Below, one piece after another: positions 10,685-23,537 of a stretch of 64,000 nucleotides of DNA (position 1 is the stretch's first letter; each line of letters opens with the position of its first letter). The notes under the pieces were generated by a model. That model had not been told where the DNA came from, did no database searches, and saw nothing but the letters and a program-made list of their open reading frames with translations. Both the position numbers and the translations under genes were made by a program. The stretch is from Ipomoea triloba (lineage: Eukaryota > Streptophyta > Magnoliopsida > Solanales > Convolvulaceae), in the NCBI RefSeq assembly GCF_003576645.1, contig NC_044920.1:11851462-11915461 (forward strand), written 5' to 3'.

Positions 10685-13600
10685 TGAAGGTGTTAATTTT
10701 AGTGGTGAGGTGTGTAATGTAGGTGATAAAACAAAGAGTCAAGACTCCCCGAGTGTCGGTCTCTCAAGGAAGACAGATTGGAGTCGAGTATCGTGTTGGC
10801 ATTTAGGATGTTCTAAGGAAGAGAGTTGCGTGAACGAGCAAAATTGGAAAGGCATTAACAAAAGAGTTCTAAAACTAAATAGATAGGTTACGAAAAGGGA
10901 AATAGAGATTGGGACTCTTGGCTAGCATACATGGTTGAAACTACCAACGGGTTTGTAAACAAAATGATTTGGACTCGACTAGGGAGTTCAAGGCACATCA
11001 CCGAGTGGCGTCACACTTGGACTCCCATATCCTCAATCGGTTGGGGCATTTCATCGAACACCTTGTCTACCACTCCTCCCGGGCCTCATCCTTCCTGATA
11101 GAGGGCGGGGATGTGGATGAGTTGTGATAAGCCTCCGACATACCCTTAAATCAAGCACATATTAGGGTGTTTTGCCACGATTATAGCATCCTTGCATGAT
11201 GAATTGTGCTCATAAATGCTTGAAAATCACTAACCAACACACGAAAGCTACTTTTAGCCTAAAGGAGATGAAACAGGAACCCCGGGAGCAAATAGGAGCA
11301 AAAGTTGAGCTTAAAGAGCGAACCAGACAAGATCGGAGCCTTGGAGGACCCAACAGGATGGTCACACGCGTGTGAGCGTGCGTGGAAATAATCCAATAGC
11401 CTCCCACGCATACTCACACGCGTGTGAGCAAGCGTGGAGACTGCATTGCACGAAAATTGTTAGGGTTGCTATTTCGGAGACTATTTAAACCCCTTTGATA
11501 GATTTTCAGGGGAGGTTCCCAGAAATTTAGTTTTCCCTTTCCTTAGTTTTTCCTTTGGAGAACTTTCTCCATTTTCTTAGTTTTTCATTTCTTAGTTTAG
11601 ATAAATTTCCATTGTAGCAGGACAACAAACTTGGATTGAAGGATTACTTCACTCTAGGTGATCTCTATTTCATTTCTATTATATTTTGTTATCTTATTCT
11701 TGGATTGAATTAGCTTTTGTCTTGGATTTCATATCATGAGTGGCTAGTTTAATCTAGGGATTTGGATTGTGTGATTGTATGATGCTAGTGTGACGATCTT
11801 ATCTCTAATTTGGATCTAAATGCTTAGATTGTTGGATTATCTATTCTTGTCTATTGATTATTGTTTTGATGAGATCTTGTTTGGATTTGGCCAATCTAGA
11901 TGAGAGATTGAGCTCTTGACTCTTTCATGTCTTTGATTAGAGTAGGATTTGAAGCTTGACACAATCATAGTTCCTATGGACTTCTTAAGAATAGTAGGAT
12001 AGTGTGTTGCTTAAGTGTTTGATAAAATTCCTCTTAGAGCTTTGGATGCTTGAAGGCACTCCTAAGTCAAAGAAGCCTTAGTACAAAGGTGGAAAAGGAC
12101 TAAGACAACACACTCTTGAATAGCCAACATCCTTGCATTATCTATCCATTACCTTAGTCACACCAAGATGCAACATACATGAACACTATCCAATCCCTAC
12201 CCCTTTTTACATATTTGCAAACTCTTTTACTTTACTACTTTCTTGCACACAAACCAACCTTATGAACTCCTTTCACTCACGATCCACCATTCACCACACT
12301 CGAATCCCTTGCATGACTCAATCAAGTAAACTCCCGAACATTTGACACACCTCCACGTCCCTCCTTCGAGACCGACACTCGGGGAGTCACTGACTTTCCG
12401 TTTTAACACAAATATCTTTTGACACCTTAACCCTAAGCAAAACTATCGATATCAAAGTGTGGAAAATTTGATAAGCCTCCGAGATACCCTTAAATCAAAC
12501 ACATATTAGGGTGTTTTGTCACGATTATAGCATCCTTGCATGATGAATTGTGCTCATAAATGCTTGAAAATCACTAACCAACACATGAAAGCTACTTTTA
12601 GCCTAAAGGAGGTGAAATAGGAGCCCCGGGAGCAAATAGGAGCAAAAGTTGAGCTTAAAGAGCAAACCAGGCAAGATCGAAGCCCCGGAGGACCCAACAG
12701 GATGGCCACACGCGTGTGAGCGTGCGTGGAAATAATCCAGTAGCCTCCCACGCACACTCACACGCGTGTGAGCAGGCGTGGAGACTGCATTGCGCGAAAA
12801 TTGTTAGGGTTGCTTTTTCGGAGACTATTTAAACCCCTTTGATAGATTTTTAGGGGAGGTTCCCAGAAATTTAGTTTTCCCTTTCCTTAGTCCTTTGGAG
12901 AACTTTCTGCATTTTCTTAGTTTTTCATTTCTTAGTTTAGATAAATTTCCATTGTAGCAAGACAACAAGCTTGGATTGAAGGATTACTTCACTCTAGGTG
13001 ATCTCTATTTCATTTCTATTATATTTTGTTATCTTATTCTTGGATTGAATTAGCTTTTGTCTTGGATTTCATATCATGAGTGGCTAGTTTAATCTAGAGA
13101 TTTGGACTGTGTGATTATATGATGCTAGTGTGATGATCTTATCTCTATTTTGGATCTAAATGCTTAGATTGTTGGATTATCTATTCTTGTCTATTGATTG
13201 TTGTTTTGATGAGATCTTGTTTGGATTTGGCCAATCTAGATGAGAGATTGAGCTCTTGACTCTTTCATGTCTTTGATTAGAGTTAGGATTTGAAGCTTGA
13301 CACAATCATAGTTCCTATGGACTTCTTAAGAATAGTAGGATAGTGTGTAGCTTAAGTGTTTGATAAAATTCCTCTTAGAGCTTTGGATGCTTGAAGGCAC
13401 TCCTAAGTCAAAGAAGCCTTAGTACACAAAAGTGGAAAAGGACTAAGACAACACACTCTTGAATAGCCAACATCCTTGCATTATCTATCCATTACCTTAG
13501 TCACACCAAGATGCAACATACATGAACACTATCCAATCCCTACCCCTTTTTACATATTTGCAAACTCTTTTACTTTACTACTTTCTTGCACACAAACCAA

Positions 13601-14592
13601 CCTTATGAACTCCTTTCACTCACGATCCACCATTCACGACACTCGAATCCCTTGCATGACTCAATCAAGTAAACTCCCGAACATTTGACACACCTCCACG
13701 TCCCTCCTTCGAGACCGACACTCGGGGAGTCACTGACTTTCCGTTTTAACACAAATATCTTTTGACACCTCAACCCTAAGCAAAACTATCGATGTCAAGT
13801 TGGACTCGTGAGAGGTAGCTATCGCGCACACACACACTTTCACAGGATTTGCTACCTAATGTGGCCACACTTAGGCACAAAGCATATCAAACATCAACTA
13901 CACAAGCATTTGAATCTAAATACATCAAGCTCACAATTTTCAGGAAATTTCTTTAACAAATCAACCACATAACTAGTTTCGGGGCCACCAATCCCCTATC
14001 TACTCTAAGCAAACATTATAAGAAAATAACAAGGGAAAGCAATAAAAGATTGAGAAGCAATAAAAACAAAATTAAACTAGATAAGGTGAAGAAGAGTTAC
14101 CATCCATAGCTAATGAATCCTATTACATTTTGCCTTGAATCCTCTAGCTATGTCTACCTTTGGAGCATCAATCTTTACTAAGGAAAAAATGGGGTTTTCT
14201 CCCAAAGGGGAGAAAACAAAGAGATTTCAAATCTAAAACTAGGGCTCTTCTAAAAAATGCAGGAGTAGGGTTTAAATAGCCATCATAAAGTCAAAATCTC
14301 GAAATAGCCCCTGATTGCCCGGTCACGTTACCTTCACGCGTGTAGGGGAGCGTGGACGCATGATGCCTACGTGAATGGACCCTGCCCGGTTGCTTCTTCG
14401 TTTGCTGCTTTGTTTCAGCCTCGGGTCCCTTTCCGTTCTGTGGGAATGACTAAAACACACTCTAAAGTTGAATTAGAAATTTTTTGATCATATCCGAGTC
14501 TTTTATGCATGAAATTGTTACAAATTGGTGACAAAACTACACAATGTTGCCCCATAATCGACCCTAAATTCGACTATTCTTGGCGCTTATCA
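10685..14592 (-). repeat. 5' LTR of element B, split by a nested element
   Basis: LTR halves 10685-11124 and 13798-14592 flank the nested element at 11125-13797. Joined, they give about 1.23 kb. The conserved inverted repeat is decayed here (11001-11020, arm CACTTGG). The target duplication AACAC follows at 14593-14597. Confidence 0.87.
11125..13797 (+). mobile_element. LTR-PPT-LTR element with almost no internal region
   Basis: Two near-identical LTRs (11125-12454 and 12469-13797; about 1330 bp each, TGATAAGCC ... TCA) are separated by only 14 bp (AAGTGTGGAAAATT), a polypurine-tract remnant. The whole unit is bounded by the 5-bp target duplication AGTTG (11120-11124 and 13798-13802). No primer site or coding region remains. 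The duplication shows it inserted as a unit or lost its interior after insertion. The LTRs carry the same ACGCGT hairpins (about 11364-11438 and 12707-12780) and the ACACTCGGGGAGT word as B, C and D, so it belongs to the same lineage. Confidence 0.88.
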
Positions 14593-15479
14593 AACACGTA
14601 ACCTAATTTGGCCACAATTAAGCTAGAAGCAAGCAAAGCTCACTCACAACAAAGCTATGTCAACATACATCAAATCTCATCATTAGGAAATTAAGAACAA
14701 GAATGCATAATCAAGAGAGATTCCTAACCAATTCCAAGAATATCTAGTTACAAATCATCATAAATTGAAAGTACAATTGCAATTGAAATCAAGCTAGCAA
14801 TGTAGGAGATGGAAATTAGAAATTAAAAGATAAATGTTGAAATTAGAGAGGAGTTAGAAAGTGTTACCAACTTGATCCACAATTGCAAAGTCAATTACAC
14901 AAATTGGAGAGAAGATTTTCTACAATCAAGGAGAGTTGTCAAGTCTCCACAACTTTAGATCACTTGTCACACTAGAAATTGAAGAATGTAAAGTGATTAG
15001 TTGGATCTAGGTCTAAGCTAGAGAGAGACATATCTAATCTACAAACTCTAAAAACGATCTAAACTAGCCAAACCCCTCTTCAATCCCGTCAAACATCCCT
15101 TTAAATGGTGAAGTCTGGCGGGCGTACGAGCAGGCATACGCTCGTATGCAGCACAGTTACGCGCATCGGCCCCAGTCACGAGCGTGACAAAGCTCGTGAT
15201 AGGTTCTGCTTCTCTGTCACAACCCTGTCACGATCGTCACGGGGTTTCTGTAGTATATCTCTAATGCACCCTTCCTTGGTTGCCCCAATTAAAGCTCATA
15301 TGCCCTCCTTTAACCTCTAAAACCTTCAAAACAATAAAGTGTACACGTATATAGGGCTTTGCAACACATTAGCACATTTCTAAGCATTTTCATCATAAAT
15401 CAACTAGAAAGGACTCCAAATAATCACAACACAACCCCTAAATGACCCATAAAATGTAGCATATTTGGCACTTATCATG
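14593..15479 (-). mobile_element. Older tRNA-Asp-primed retroelement, resumed LTR
   Basis: Continuation of the LTR interrupted by element B. It ends at 15479 in the complement of TGATAAGTGCCAAATATGC, the standard LTR start of this lineage. Together with 2903-3349 it makes an LTR of about 1.33 kb. It contains GC-rich CGTACG/CGTGAC-type inverted words (about 15120-15245) in place of the ACGCGT hairpins. No coding sequence. Confidence 0.65.
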
Positions 15480-16193
15480 AACCATTACTACAATCCTTGT
15501 TCAACATTCCACTCTCTAAAAAACCAAAATTGACTGATATACTCGTAAGAAGAAGAAGGAAAAGAGCTAGCAGATCTACACTACAACCCAAACCTTTACT
15601 AGATGAATGGGTAGAAAGGGTCCATTGATTTCGTAAATGAAGCACAATAAAAAGCAGCAAAAGAAGTAAACGCTTTTTAATTAACCTTCAACTATGGCTA
15701 TTTTGTCAAAGATCAAAAAACAGCTTGGAACATATTTCTTGAAAAAGGATTGGAAGAAACCTTAAGCATTATTGGATGTTCAAAAGAAATGAACTACAAG
15801 AAGTTTCTTGATACGCTGGAAGACGCACGAGAGCAGCAAAATAAGAATGTTTAGGTTGAACTAGAAGCGAGAAAGGAGAAAAAAAGATAATTGGTTCGGC
15901 ATGGAGCTAAGCCAAAATATCTTTTAAGCAAAGCGCGCAGCAAAAATAGCTAAAGCTAGGGAAATCTAAAGGAGAAGGAAGAATTGATGTTGACACTTAA
16001 GGAATAAGGTGGGAAGCTATTAGCAGACCATGAAGCCACCAAGATGAAGACTACTTAAAAGTAAGTAGCATAGGTATGATAATAATTTTCTATAAATTGC
16101 TTTAGTTCTTTTCTGAAATAATATCAAGTTTTATCTATGTGTGTGAGTTATGTGCTTTGAGCTATTTGCTTTGGTCTGTTGTAAGTTTTGACA
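15480..16193 (+). mobile_element. Probable 3' internal remnant of a Ty1-copia-like element
   Basis: Degenerate sequence with no usable frame, followed by a polypurine tract and LTR start at 16194-16211. Its position suggests the end of the internal region of that element. I recognise no domain. Confidence 0.3.
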
Positions 16194-16210
16194 TCATCAA
16201 AAGGGGGAAT
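16194..16210 (+). other. Polypurine tract before a copia-like LTR
   Basis: CATCAAAAGGGGGAAT directly precedes TGTTTGGAATC. The arrangement AAAAGGGGGA then TGTT is typical of plant Ty1-copia 3' ends. Confidence 0.55.
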
Positions 16211-16410
16211 TGTTTGGAATCAATGTATTATTAGATTTTGATGATGTATGCATTGTATTAGGACTTTAGACACCTCATTTTTGTCTTTAACCAAGGCCAG
16301 AGTTTTCAACTGAGTCTGTTCGGCTGATTAGAAAATAGATTGATAGAACATAATCTAAGCTATTTCAAAATAGCTGATCTTGAAGAAGAGAAGTCAGCTG
16401 ATAAGAAGAA

Positions 16411-16629
16411 ATGAAGAAGAATGGAACTAGAGCAGAAAGATGGAAAGAAATCTATGTTGAAGCTGGAGTAAATGGAAGAGTCTTAACTGCTCACGTTGGA
16501 AACATAGAGGTGACTATTGAAAAAAAATACCTTAAGAAATTAGGACTCAACTATAAAGGGGAAATCAGTGATATTATCTGTGACCCCAAGTTTCCAAAAG
16601 AGACTTGGAATAAAAAATTTCGCCTCTAG
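16411..16629 (+). pseudogene. Short coding-like remnant inside the copia-like LTR
   Basis: A 72-codon frame (MKKNGTRAERWKEIYVEAGV at its start; HVGNIEVTIEKKYLKKLG later) looks protein-like in composition and sits in the segment that interrupts the LTR. The following 16690-17178 tandem units translate brokenly to phrases such as MILELIIRKEKAN and GKVSRPLFSIL, which recall plant transposon/gag-type ORFs. I cannot assign a family. Confidence 0.3.
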
Positions 16630-16689
16630 ATCTATTGAGGACATGAACTGGTCCGACTTTAAATCAGCTAAAGCCAGAGTATCAGTTGG

Positions 16690-17178
16690 TTCTTGATCTC
16701 ATCAGCCGAGATCTTGAAGGCAAAATCAACAACTTAGACAGAATAACACATGTGAAAGGGATGATATTGGAATTGATCATTCGGAAGGAAAAAGCCAACT
16801 AGCACGTTTTATCGTTGTTGAGATCATCCACAATAAGTTAAACATTCGAGATGGAAAGGTCTCACGACCTCTCTTTAGCATCCTTCTCAACCATCTTCTA
16901 TGAAGCAAAGGAGTGGAGTTGGTGAACCCGAGGTTCTTGATCTCATCAACGGGGCTCTTGAAGGTAAAACTGACAACTTAGATAGAATAACACATGTGAA
17001 ATGGAGGGTATTGAAGTTGATCATTCGGAAGGAAAAAACCAACTAGGCAAGTTTCATCGTTGTTGATATCATCCACAATATGTTAAACATTTGAGATGGA
17101 AAGGTATCACGGCCTTTCTTTGGCATCCTTCTCAGCCATCTTCTACGATGCAAAAGGGTGGAGTTGGTGAACCCGAGG
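16690..17178. repeat. 244-bp tandem duplication
   Basis: Units 16690-16933 and 16934-17178 both begin TTCTTGATCTCATCA and end GGTGAACCCGAGG. They differ at scattered positions, so the duplication is not recent and is not an assembly copy. Confidence 0.88.
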
Positions 17179-18480
17179 AAAATTAAATCAATACAATATA
17201 TGTTCTAGATCCAACACAAATGACTTATTCAACACCTAGCCACTACAACTCTTTCGCTCGTAGTTAATGACACTGAAGGAAGAGTAGAGGAGGATTCAAG
17301 CGTAGCAGCATGAACAACAGATGAAGCAGCCCAAAAAGAAAGAGAACATGTTGCTAAGGAAGGCGTTGTTAGTCAACCAACAACAACAACACCTCGAGCA
17401 AGAACGGTTCAATCTTCCAATGTATGCATTGTATTGGGACTTTAGACACCACATTTTTGTCTTTAGTCAAGACCAGAGTTTAAAAAATAGATAGATAGAA
17501 CTAAGTCCAAGCTATTTCAAAATAACTGATCTAGAAGAAGGGAAGTCAGCTGATAAGAGAAAATGAAGAAGAAGGGAACTACAGCAGAAAGACGGAATGC
17601 AATAGTCGAAATGAAGTCAGCTACTCAAAGTCTCAAATCCAACTAAGTTATTTTTACAGACTTTACAATAGTTGATAAATCAATATCCATCAAGAAGCTA
17701 TTACAGATAAGACAAAAGTATTACACATCTTATTTTGAATTTGACACCAAAATGAAAGAAAAAGACAAAGTTGTTACAGAAGAGACATCAGGACGACGAC
17801 AGTATGTTTGGAGCATTGTGGAAAATTTGGACACCTGTCGCAATAGAGAACAAGGGTCAGATTCTTCTTAGAATCAAATGACCAGCCTATCCTTACCTCT
17901 ATACTATAAATAGAGGGCTCCAGAGCTTTAACAACAAAAAGAGAATCATTGCAAGAATTACTGCAAAGACAAGAAGAGAAACGAGAGACAAAAGCTCAAA
18001 AAGTTTTCATCCAGAAGTTGCTTAAAGCTCTTGTGAATTTCTTAAAGTTCATGTCCACCTGTTTGTGAAAACAAACGAGAACTCAAATTCATTTTGGGTT
18101 GTAAGTTCAGCGCGCACAAGGGGACTTGGTGGTATATCCTTGGTTTAAAATCAATAGGAGGCCACATCCAGATCGAGGGAACGTCACTGGTTATAGTCAA
18201 CAGTGCTTTGTGGATACACTGTGTGATATTTTCCACTATATTTACACTGAATATTAGTGGAACCTCGTCGGAGTTGAGGAGTAGAATGGACGTAGGTAGA
18301 GTTGCTGAACCACTTAAAATTCATGTCTCTCTCTTTTATTTCTTTTTGAATTTTATCTCTATTTTTAATTGTGTTAACAACTCTAACTGAACCGATTGCA
18401 CACACGTTAAGCTCACAATTTTAGCTAACGTGTTCAACTAACTACTTTCAAGCTACATAACCCGTTGTAAGAAGTTTTTT

Positions 18481-19669
18481 AGTCCTCAATCATCCCGGTC
18501 GCCCTTCTAAAATTTCACCCTTATCTATTACTTTTGGGACCAAGAGAGAGATTCTTTTATGTAGAAATAGACTACTTACATGATGTCAACGAAGAAAACT
18601 TGCCAAATTAAAAGCCCAAAACCATTGACAAATCTTCCCTATCTAGCTAGACTATCACAAAAATATAATAAGTCATACAAAGATATTGCCATCCTAAATA
18701 TAGGAAAAATTTTATGGGGGTTATAAAATACTATATCGCGTGTACTAAAATTAATTAGTACTCGAATTAAAGGATTAAATAGCTACATTAAAGTTACGAA
18801 ATTCTATCTGACTACGAAGTTTTTTTAGTTATATTGATGTAAGTGTGCTAATTAAGGCTCAATTTTACAATGTTTACAAGTGTGGAATGAGAATCCAAAT
18901 TGTGAAAATAACAATTTGGTTGCCTTGGATTGGTTGTCTATTCAGCCACTAAGGCCCTCTATTTATACAATAGAATAATTCCCGTCTATAGCTATAGCTA
19001 ATGAGCAAAGAGCTTATGTTTTGGTATCTAGAGTACAATCTAATTTGGCATATTGCTAAACTGTCTTGTATTAACACCATGGTACCCGGTATGCTGGCCT
19101 CACAACTATTTAACACATGTATCGAACATGCATATATTTTTAGATCCTGCGGATGGCAATTTTTTCAATAGATCAGGAATACAAAGTACATTTTTAATAT
19201 ACTAGATATCTAGTTATTGAATTGTACATTATTTGAAAGTGTAAAAAATAATGTATTTTCAATATTCAAATAATATATTTTACGTATACATATAATATAT
19301 TTTTACTATATTAAAAATGTACTTGTTTTTTATGGTCTACATAATTGTGTGGACCAATGAAATAATGATTGAGAACAACAAATAATTGTGTGAGCACGAT
19401 TCAAAACGACGTCGTCTTGACGTTAAAAAACAAAAATAGTGCTATGTGCGCTTATGTGTTCGAATAATGAATCTTCTAAGATAAGATAATATATTTTATG
19501 AGTTAAAATAATGTACTTTATGTGTTAGAATAAAATTTCTGGGGTAAGATAATGTACTTTAAGAGTTAAAATAATGTAATTTATGTGTTAGAATAATGTA
19601 TTTTATAAATTAGAATAATGTAATTTATGTATTTTTGGACCGTCGTCGACGCAATAATGATTGCGTAAG
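18481..19669. other. Intergenic, no gene seen
   Basis: AT-rich sequence. About 19190-19400 holds a MITE-like stretch with imperfect dyad symmetry (GTACATTTTTAATATA ... TTAAAAATGTAC) and a TGTGTGGACC-type end shared with 43530-43770. About 19480-19640 has degenerate repeats of the type TTAGAATAATGTAATTTATG. No supported open frame. Confidence 0.4.
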
Positions 19670-20123
19670 AAGTCTCTATTTTGAAAAAATAGCGCAGCTC
19701 TCCATGCTTTGTATATGGCCTTGTTTGATAAATAATTAGCCAATTTTGACTTATTTGACCACTATTAGTTGTTTGGTTAATAAGCTTTTTGTAACTCCAA
19801 AATGTTAAAATTCAAAATGCTACTCAAAGCAGTCTTTTCAGTTAGCTTTTTGAGAAAAGAAATTATATCAAACCGCTATCAGCTAACAGCTAATTTATCA
19901 AACAAAATTCTACAATCAGCTACTGTTATCAACAAATCATACCTTCTAACCCAAACAGCCAACCCAATCAACTAACAGTCATTTACCAAATAGGCATATC
20001 TTCTCTTCAACGTTTTAATTTGATGAGAGACCATCTCCTCTATTTTAAAAAAAATAGCGCAGCTCTCCATGCTTTGTATATATCTTCTCTCCAACGTTTT
20101 AATTTGATGAGAGACCATCTCCT
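19670..20123. repeat. Tandemly duplicated host segment, one copy split by a MITE
   Basis: The segment holding AGCGCAGCTCTCCATGCTTT and CAACGTTTTAATTTGATGAG occurs twice. The first copy is split by 19717-19995. The second (about 20041-20123) is uninterrupted and acts as an internal empty site. Confidence 0.8.
19717..19995. mobile_element. Tourist-like MITE, copy 1
   Basis: 279 bp with imperfect terminal inverted repeats (GGCCTTGTTTGATAAAT at the left, ATTTACCAAATAGGC at the right) and no coding capacity. The flanks are TA-rich, so the exact target duplication is ambiguous. The uninterrupted tandem copy of the flanking sequence confirms that it is an insertion. A related copy lies at 52082-52399. 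Confidence 0.7.
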
Positions 20124-21888
20124 CTCACCCTCAAACCTTTCAAGCTTCATTTTTAATACCCATCCCTTTAAGGTTTGAACAAGAAAATCGTATTCTTCAT
20201 ATTTATATTTTCGACCCTAAAACATTTTTCTTCCATTATACTTAAAGCTTTGGTTTTAATCCTACTTTAATCTTTTAAAGCTCCCTGCTGGATGTATATA
20301 AACTTAGACAGATTTTCATACACATTTACCATCATACATGCAACCTTTTCAAATTTAGATTGAGTCTAAGTTGCGTTCCAAATATACTATCCATATTAAT
20401 TTATTTAATTATCTAGAATTGAATAAAAAATGATTAAAGAATATAATAAAATAAAATAAATTGATGACACAAAATATTTTATACCCTAATTTACTCAATA
20501 TGAAACGATAAAAATCTCTCTAAAATTGTTAAATTGTATGATAGAGACTCCTTGCCTAGCTTCCTGGCTTCCTCCCTTGACTCCATTCAAATCTTTCTCG
20601 TGAGTGGACTTTGACCAGGCCAGTACTTTTCCAATCCCTTGGATGCTATTTTCTCTATCCATCAACTCCACTACTTTTCAGATTCTGATTTTCCTCCCCA
20701 TAAAAAATTCAAACTTCCCAATTTCTTACCATCACTACTTTTCTTCAAATCATCATTATTTCCCATTGTATATATGCAAGCTAGCACTCCTAGCCAAGTA
20801 AATTAAATTACATGTCCTGGGTGTGTATCCTGTAATAATTTACACTAGAAAAAACATGCAACATAAATTCAACAGAGAAGATGTTAAGCAATTAAACTTA
20901 TGAAAATCAAAATCAAGTACGAAAATCATACTTCGAGACTACTTTATTTTTCTACTCAGTCATTCGTTTCGAGGCTACTTCATTTTTATTTATTTTTTTT
21001 GTGACGAGGAAAATTCGAAGCTACTATTCGAGGGTATGTACTGGTTAAATTTCATATTGTGATCCTAGCTTGCAAAGGAGGAGGTAAACTAGGTTAGGTT
21101 ATTTATAGCTGACTGTCTCAAACTAAGAAAGTTAATAGCTAGACCACTCTCACTAGAGTCGAACTTAGAATCATATGATTATCAAGACTATTCTTTTTTT
21201 TTTTTGAACTCTACTGTGGTGACATGTTCTGGTTAATTAATCCAGAAAAAAAAAGTCACAATTTTATTCCTTTCTTTATTTTAAAAAATAATAATAAAAG
21301 CATGATGTGAGTTTTACTTCAATACCTTTATTCATCATTTTCCTTGGAGCCATATCTCTCTATCTCTCTCTTTTCTCGGGGTGGGGGTCATGTTATTTCC
21401 TATTGAAAACTACTTGCAAAGATAATGAAAGGTGAGAAATAACCTACCCCTCTTCTCTTATACTTTTCAAACATAAGACCACCCACCACTGTGCCCCTCA
21501 AAAGGGTTACTTTTCAATGCTTACATATATTTGAAGCCATAAACTATTATGATCCATATATATGGTTGAATGAATTGCCATATATCCAAGCTATCTAGTC
21601 TCAAATTTAACACTTAGCTTGAATCCTTTCTCAAATTTAACACTTGAATCCTTCAATTCAAACACACACATATATATATACATAATTAAACATGTCTCCC
21701 ATCCATTTATACAGCTTGCCACAGCCCATGTTCACATGTACCACAGTTCAATCAACAAAGGGCATAGGGAGATCTGGCTAGCTAGTTCTAAGTTGGATCG
21801 ATTTGCAAATCTGATCTATATCACCACCACCATCATCATCATCATGCATCATGCTTATTAGCAGCTTAATTCGAACACAGGCACTTTG
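20124..21888. promoter_or_regulatory. Upstream region of the bHLH gene
   Basis: No coding sequence or recognised transposon. A pyrimidine-rich CT tract (about 21351-21376) and TATA-like runs (about 21553-21563 and 21669-21681) lie within 550 bp of the start codon. A CAT/CAC trinucleotide run (about 21819-21856) lies in the presumed 5' UTR. The transcription start cannot be fixed from sequence alone. Confidence 0.35.
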
Positions 21889-22433
21889 ATGGACATGGAC
21901 TTCATCTTCCTCCTTGAAGAAGGAGAGCGAATCGCGTTCCTTCATCAGCTGATGCAGTCTCTTGGATGCACTTACATTTGTCTGTGGTCCTACGTCCCTC
22001 AACCATGCAAGTATGCTCGAATTTTTTCGACTTCAATTTGTTATTTCTTTTCCATCCATGATATACTTACTTGCATACATATACTATACATACATGATGA
22101 GAATATATGTATGTATTTTGCAGCTATTTTGTCTGTTTGGATGGACTCTTCATTGGAGACAACAATGTTGCCCGGAGGCTTTTTGAGGAGTACAGACACT
22201 CACTACCAATTGCTAATGATGGGTATGTATATATTTAAGACATACATTAATTAAATTACAGATCCAAATCTTATTAATTCGATCATATATATCTTACGTG
22301 TCGGAATGAATTGTGGTCGATCGATCAGCCGCGTCCCGGGATTCGCCTTTAGGAACAATATTCCACACCTGGAGCTCCGGTTTGAAGACCTGCAAACACT
22401 TGCATCAAATCCAGTGCAGCTCCAGTTCTATAG

Positions 22434-22468
<35 letters not shown>

Positions 22469-23484
22469 TAATTTAGGATTTCGTATTGAATTACCATGCA
22501 CTAATCATCTGTTTTTCTGTGTGTTTTAAATTTGATGCAGGAAGCTGGAATCAAGGTTAGTTTGTCTATTATATTAAATAGGAGCTGAGATTTTTTAATT
22601 TGTATTCGATCTTAAGAGATTAGATTTTCGGATATTTTGATGATTAATTTGTTTGATGTTTATAGACAGCCATTTTAATGGGGTGCAGAGCTGGAGAAGT
22701 TGAGGTTGGAATGTCCACCAACCCTCAGGTAAATTAAATTAAAAAGATTAATATAAACTACAGTACAGTGCTGGAAATAAATTAAAATTGGCAATTAATA
22801 TATATATATATATATAGGTTAACATGGAGATGGAGATGATGAGGGTGCTCTCTCATGAACCACCAAGTAAACCAACTACTTCATCTTCAACGTCTCTAAG
22901 ATCATTGTCGATGGAAAGCCCTACAGAGTACACTTCCCTTCTCTTCAATGTCCCAGCAATTCCTTCCACTTCTTATAATGCTCCTTCCGATGATCAGCCG
23001 CCACAAGCCACCGCCGGCAGCCTAATCAGGACGGGTCAGTTCCCTTTCTTATCCATGCGCCATACCCAAGAAGACGACGCAATGGCTAGGGCTTATCTGG
23101 CTGTAATCTCTTCTAGATCTTCTTCTTCACAAGCTCGCGACAGCTTTGCTTCCAATTTCCAGAACCCCACTGCTTTCAGAACCTATAAAAGGTCATCATC
23201 GTCGTCGTCTGAAAACCTATCCCGGAATAATGTCCCAGCAGCACTGCCGCCGCCGCCGCCCATTATCAGAAGACTACAAGGCAACATGTTCAGAAAATGC
23301 GTGGCTTTTTTCAGAAACTTAGACTTGCTAAGCAGGCGGGGGTTAATCCACGGCGCCTCCGCCGCTCCTCCTTCCACCACACAAGTCCATCATGTCATTT
23401 CCGAGAGAAGAAGGCGAGAGAAGCTCAACGAAAGCTTTCAACAGCTCAGATCTCTCCTTCCTCCCGGGAGTAAGGTACAATTAC

Positions 23485-23537
<53 letters not shown>

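Larger units (their letters stand above)
3355..14592 (-). mobile_element. Element B: complete pol-less LTR retrotransposon with a nested insertion
   Basis: Read on the minus strand: 5' LTR (14592-10685), tRNA-Asp PBS (10681-10664), ORF-A (10430-9031), hairpin/TATA block (8765-8580), ORF-B (7822-6542), long 3' UTR, polypurine tract next to 4616, and 3' LTR (4615-3355). The 5-bp target duplication AACAC lies at 3350-3354 and 14593-14597. Without the 2.67-kb nested element it is about 8.6 kb. The internal region of about 6 kb has room for pol, but I see no protease, RT, RNase H or integrase motif. Element D has the same layout. Confidence 0.88.
16211..18480 (+). mobile_element. Ty1-copia-like LTR, internally rearranged
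   Basis: Starts TGTTTGGAATC after the polypurine tract. A TATA-like CTATAAATAGA lies at 17904-17914 with an R/U5-like region behind it, including the word GTGGACGTAGGT-type motif near 18287 that is familiar from plant copia LTRs. The first about 200 bp of the LTR (about 16242-16445) recurs at about 17422-17600; the roughly 1 kb between the copies contains coding-like and duplicated sequence. The right end is uncertain because no target duplication was found. Confidence 0.5.

Noticed and set aside
12133..12345. Conserved 70-residue protein repeated at 13476-13688
   Set aside because: The two frames are the same segment of the two LTRs of the nested element; LTR sequence, not a gene.
20604..20801. 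Small plus-strand frame upstream of the bHLH gene
   Set aside because: Low-complexity Phe/Ile/Asn/Ser composition in AT-rich sequence; no domain or conservation clue.
23183..23380. Antisense frame in the bHLH exon 6
   Set aside because: Shadow of a Ser/Pro-rich coding exon; no independent support.
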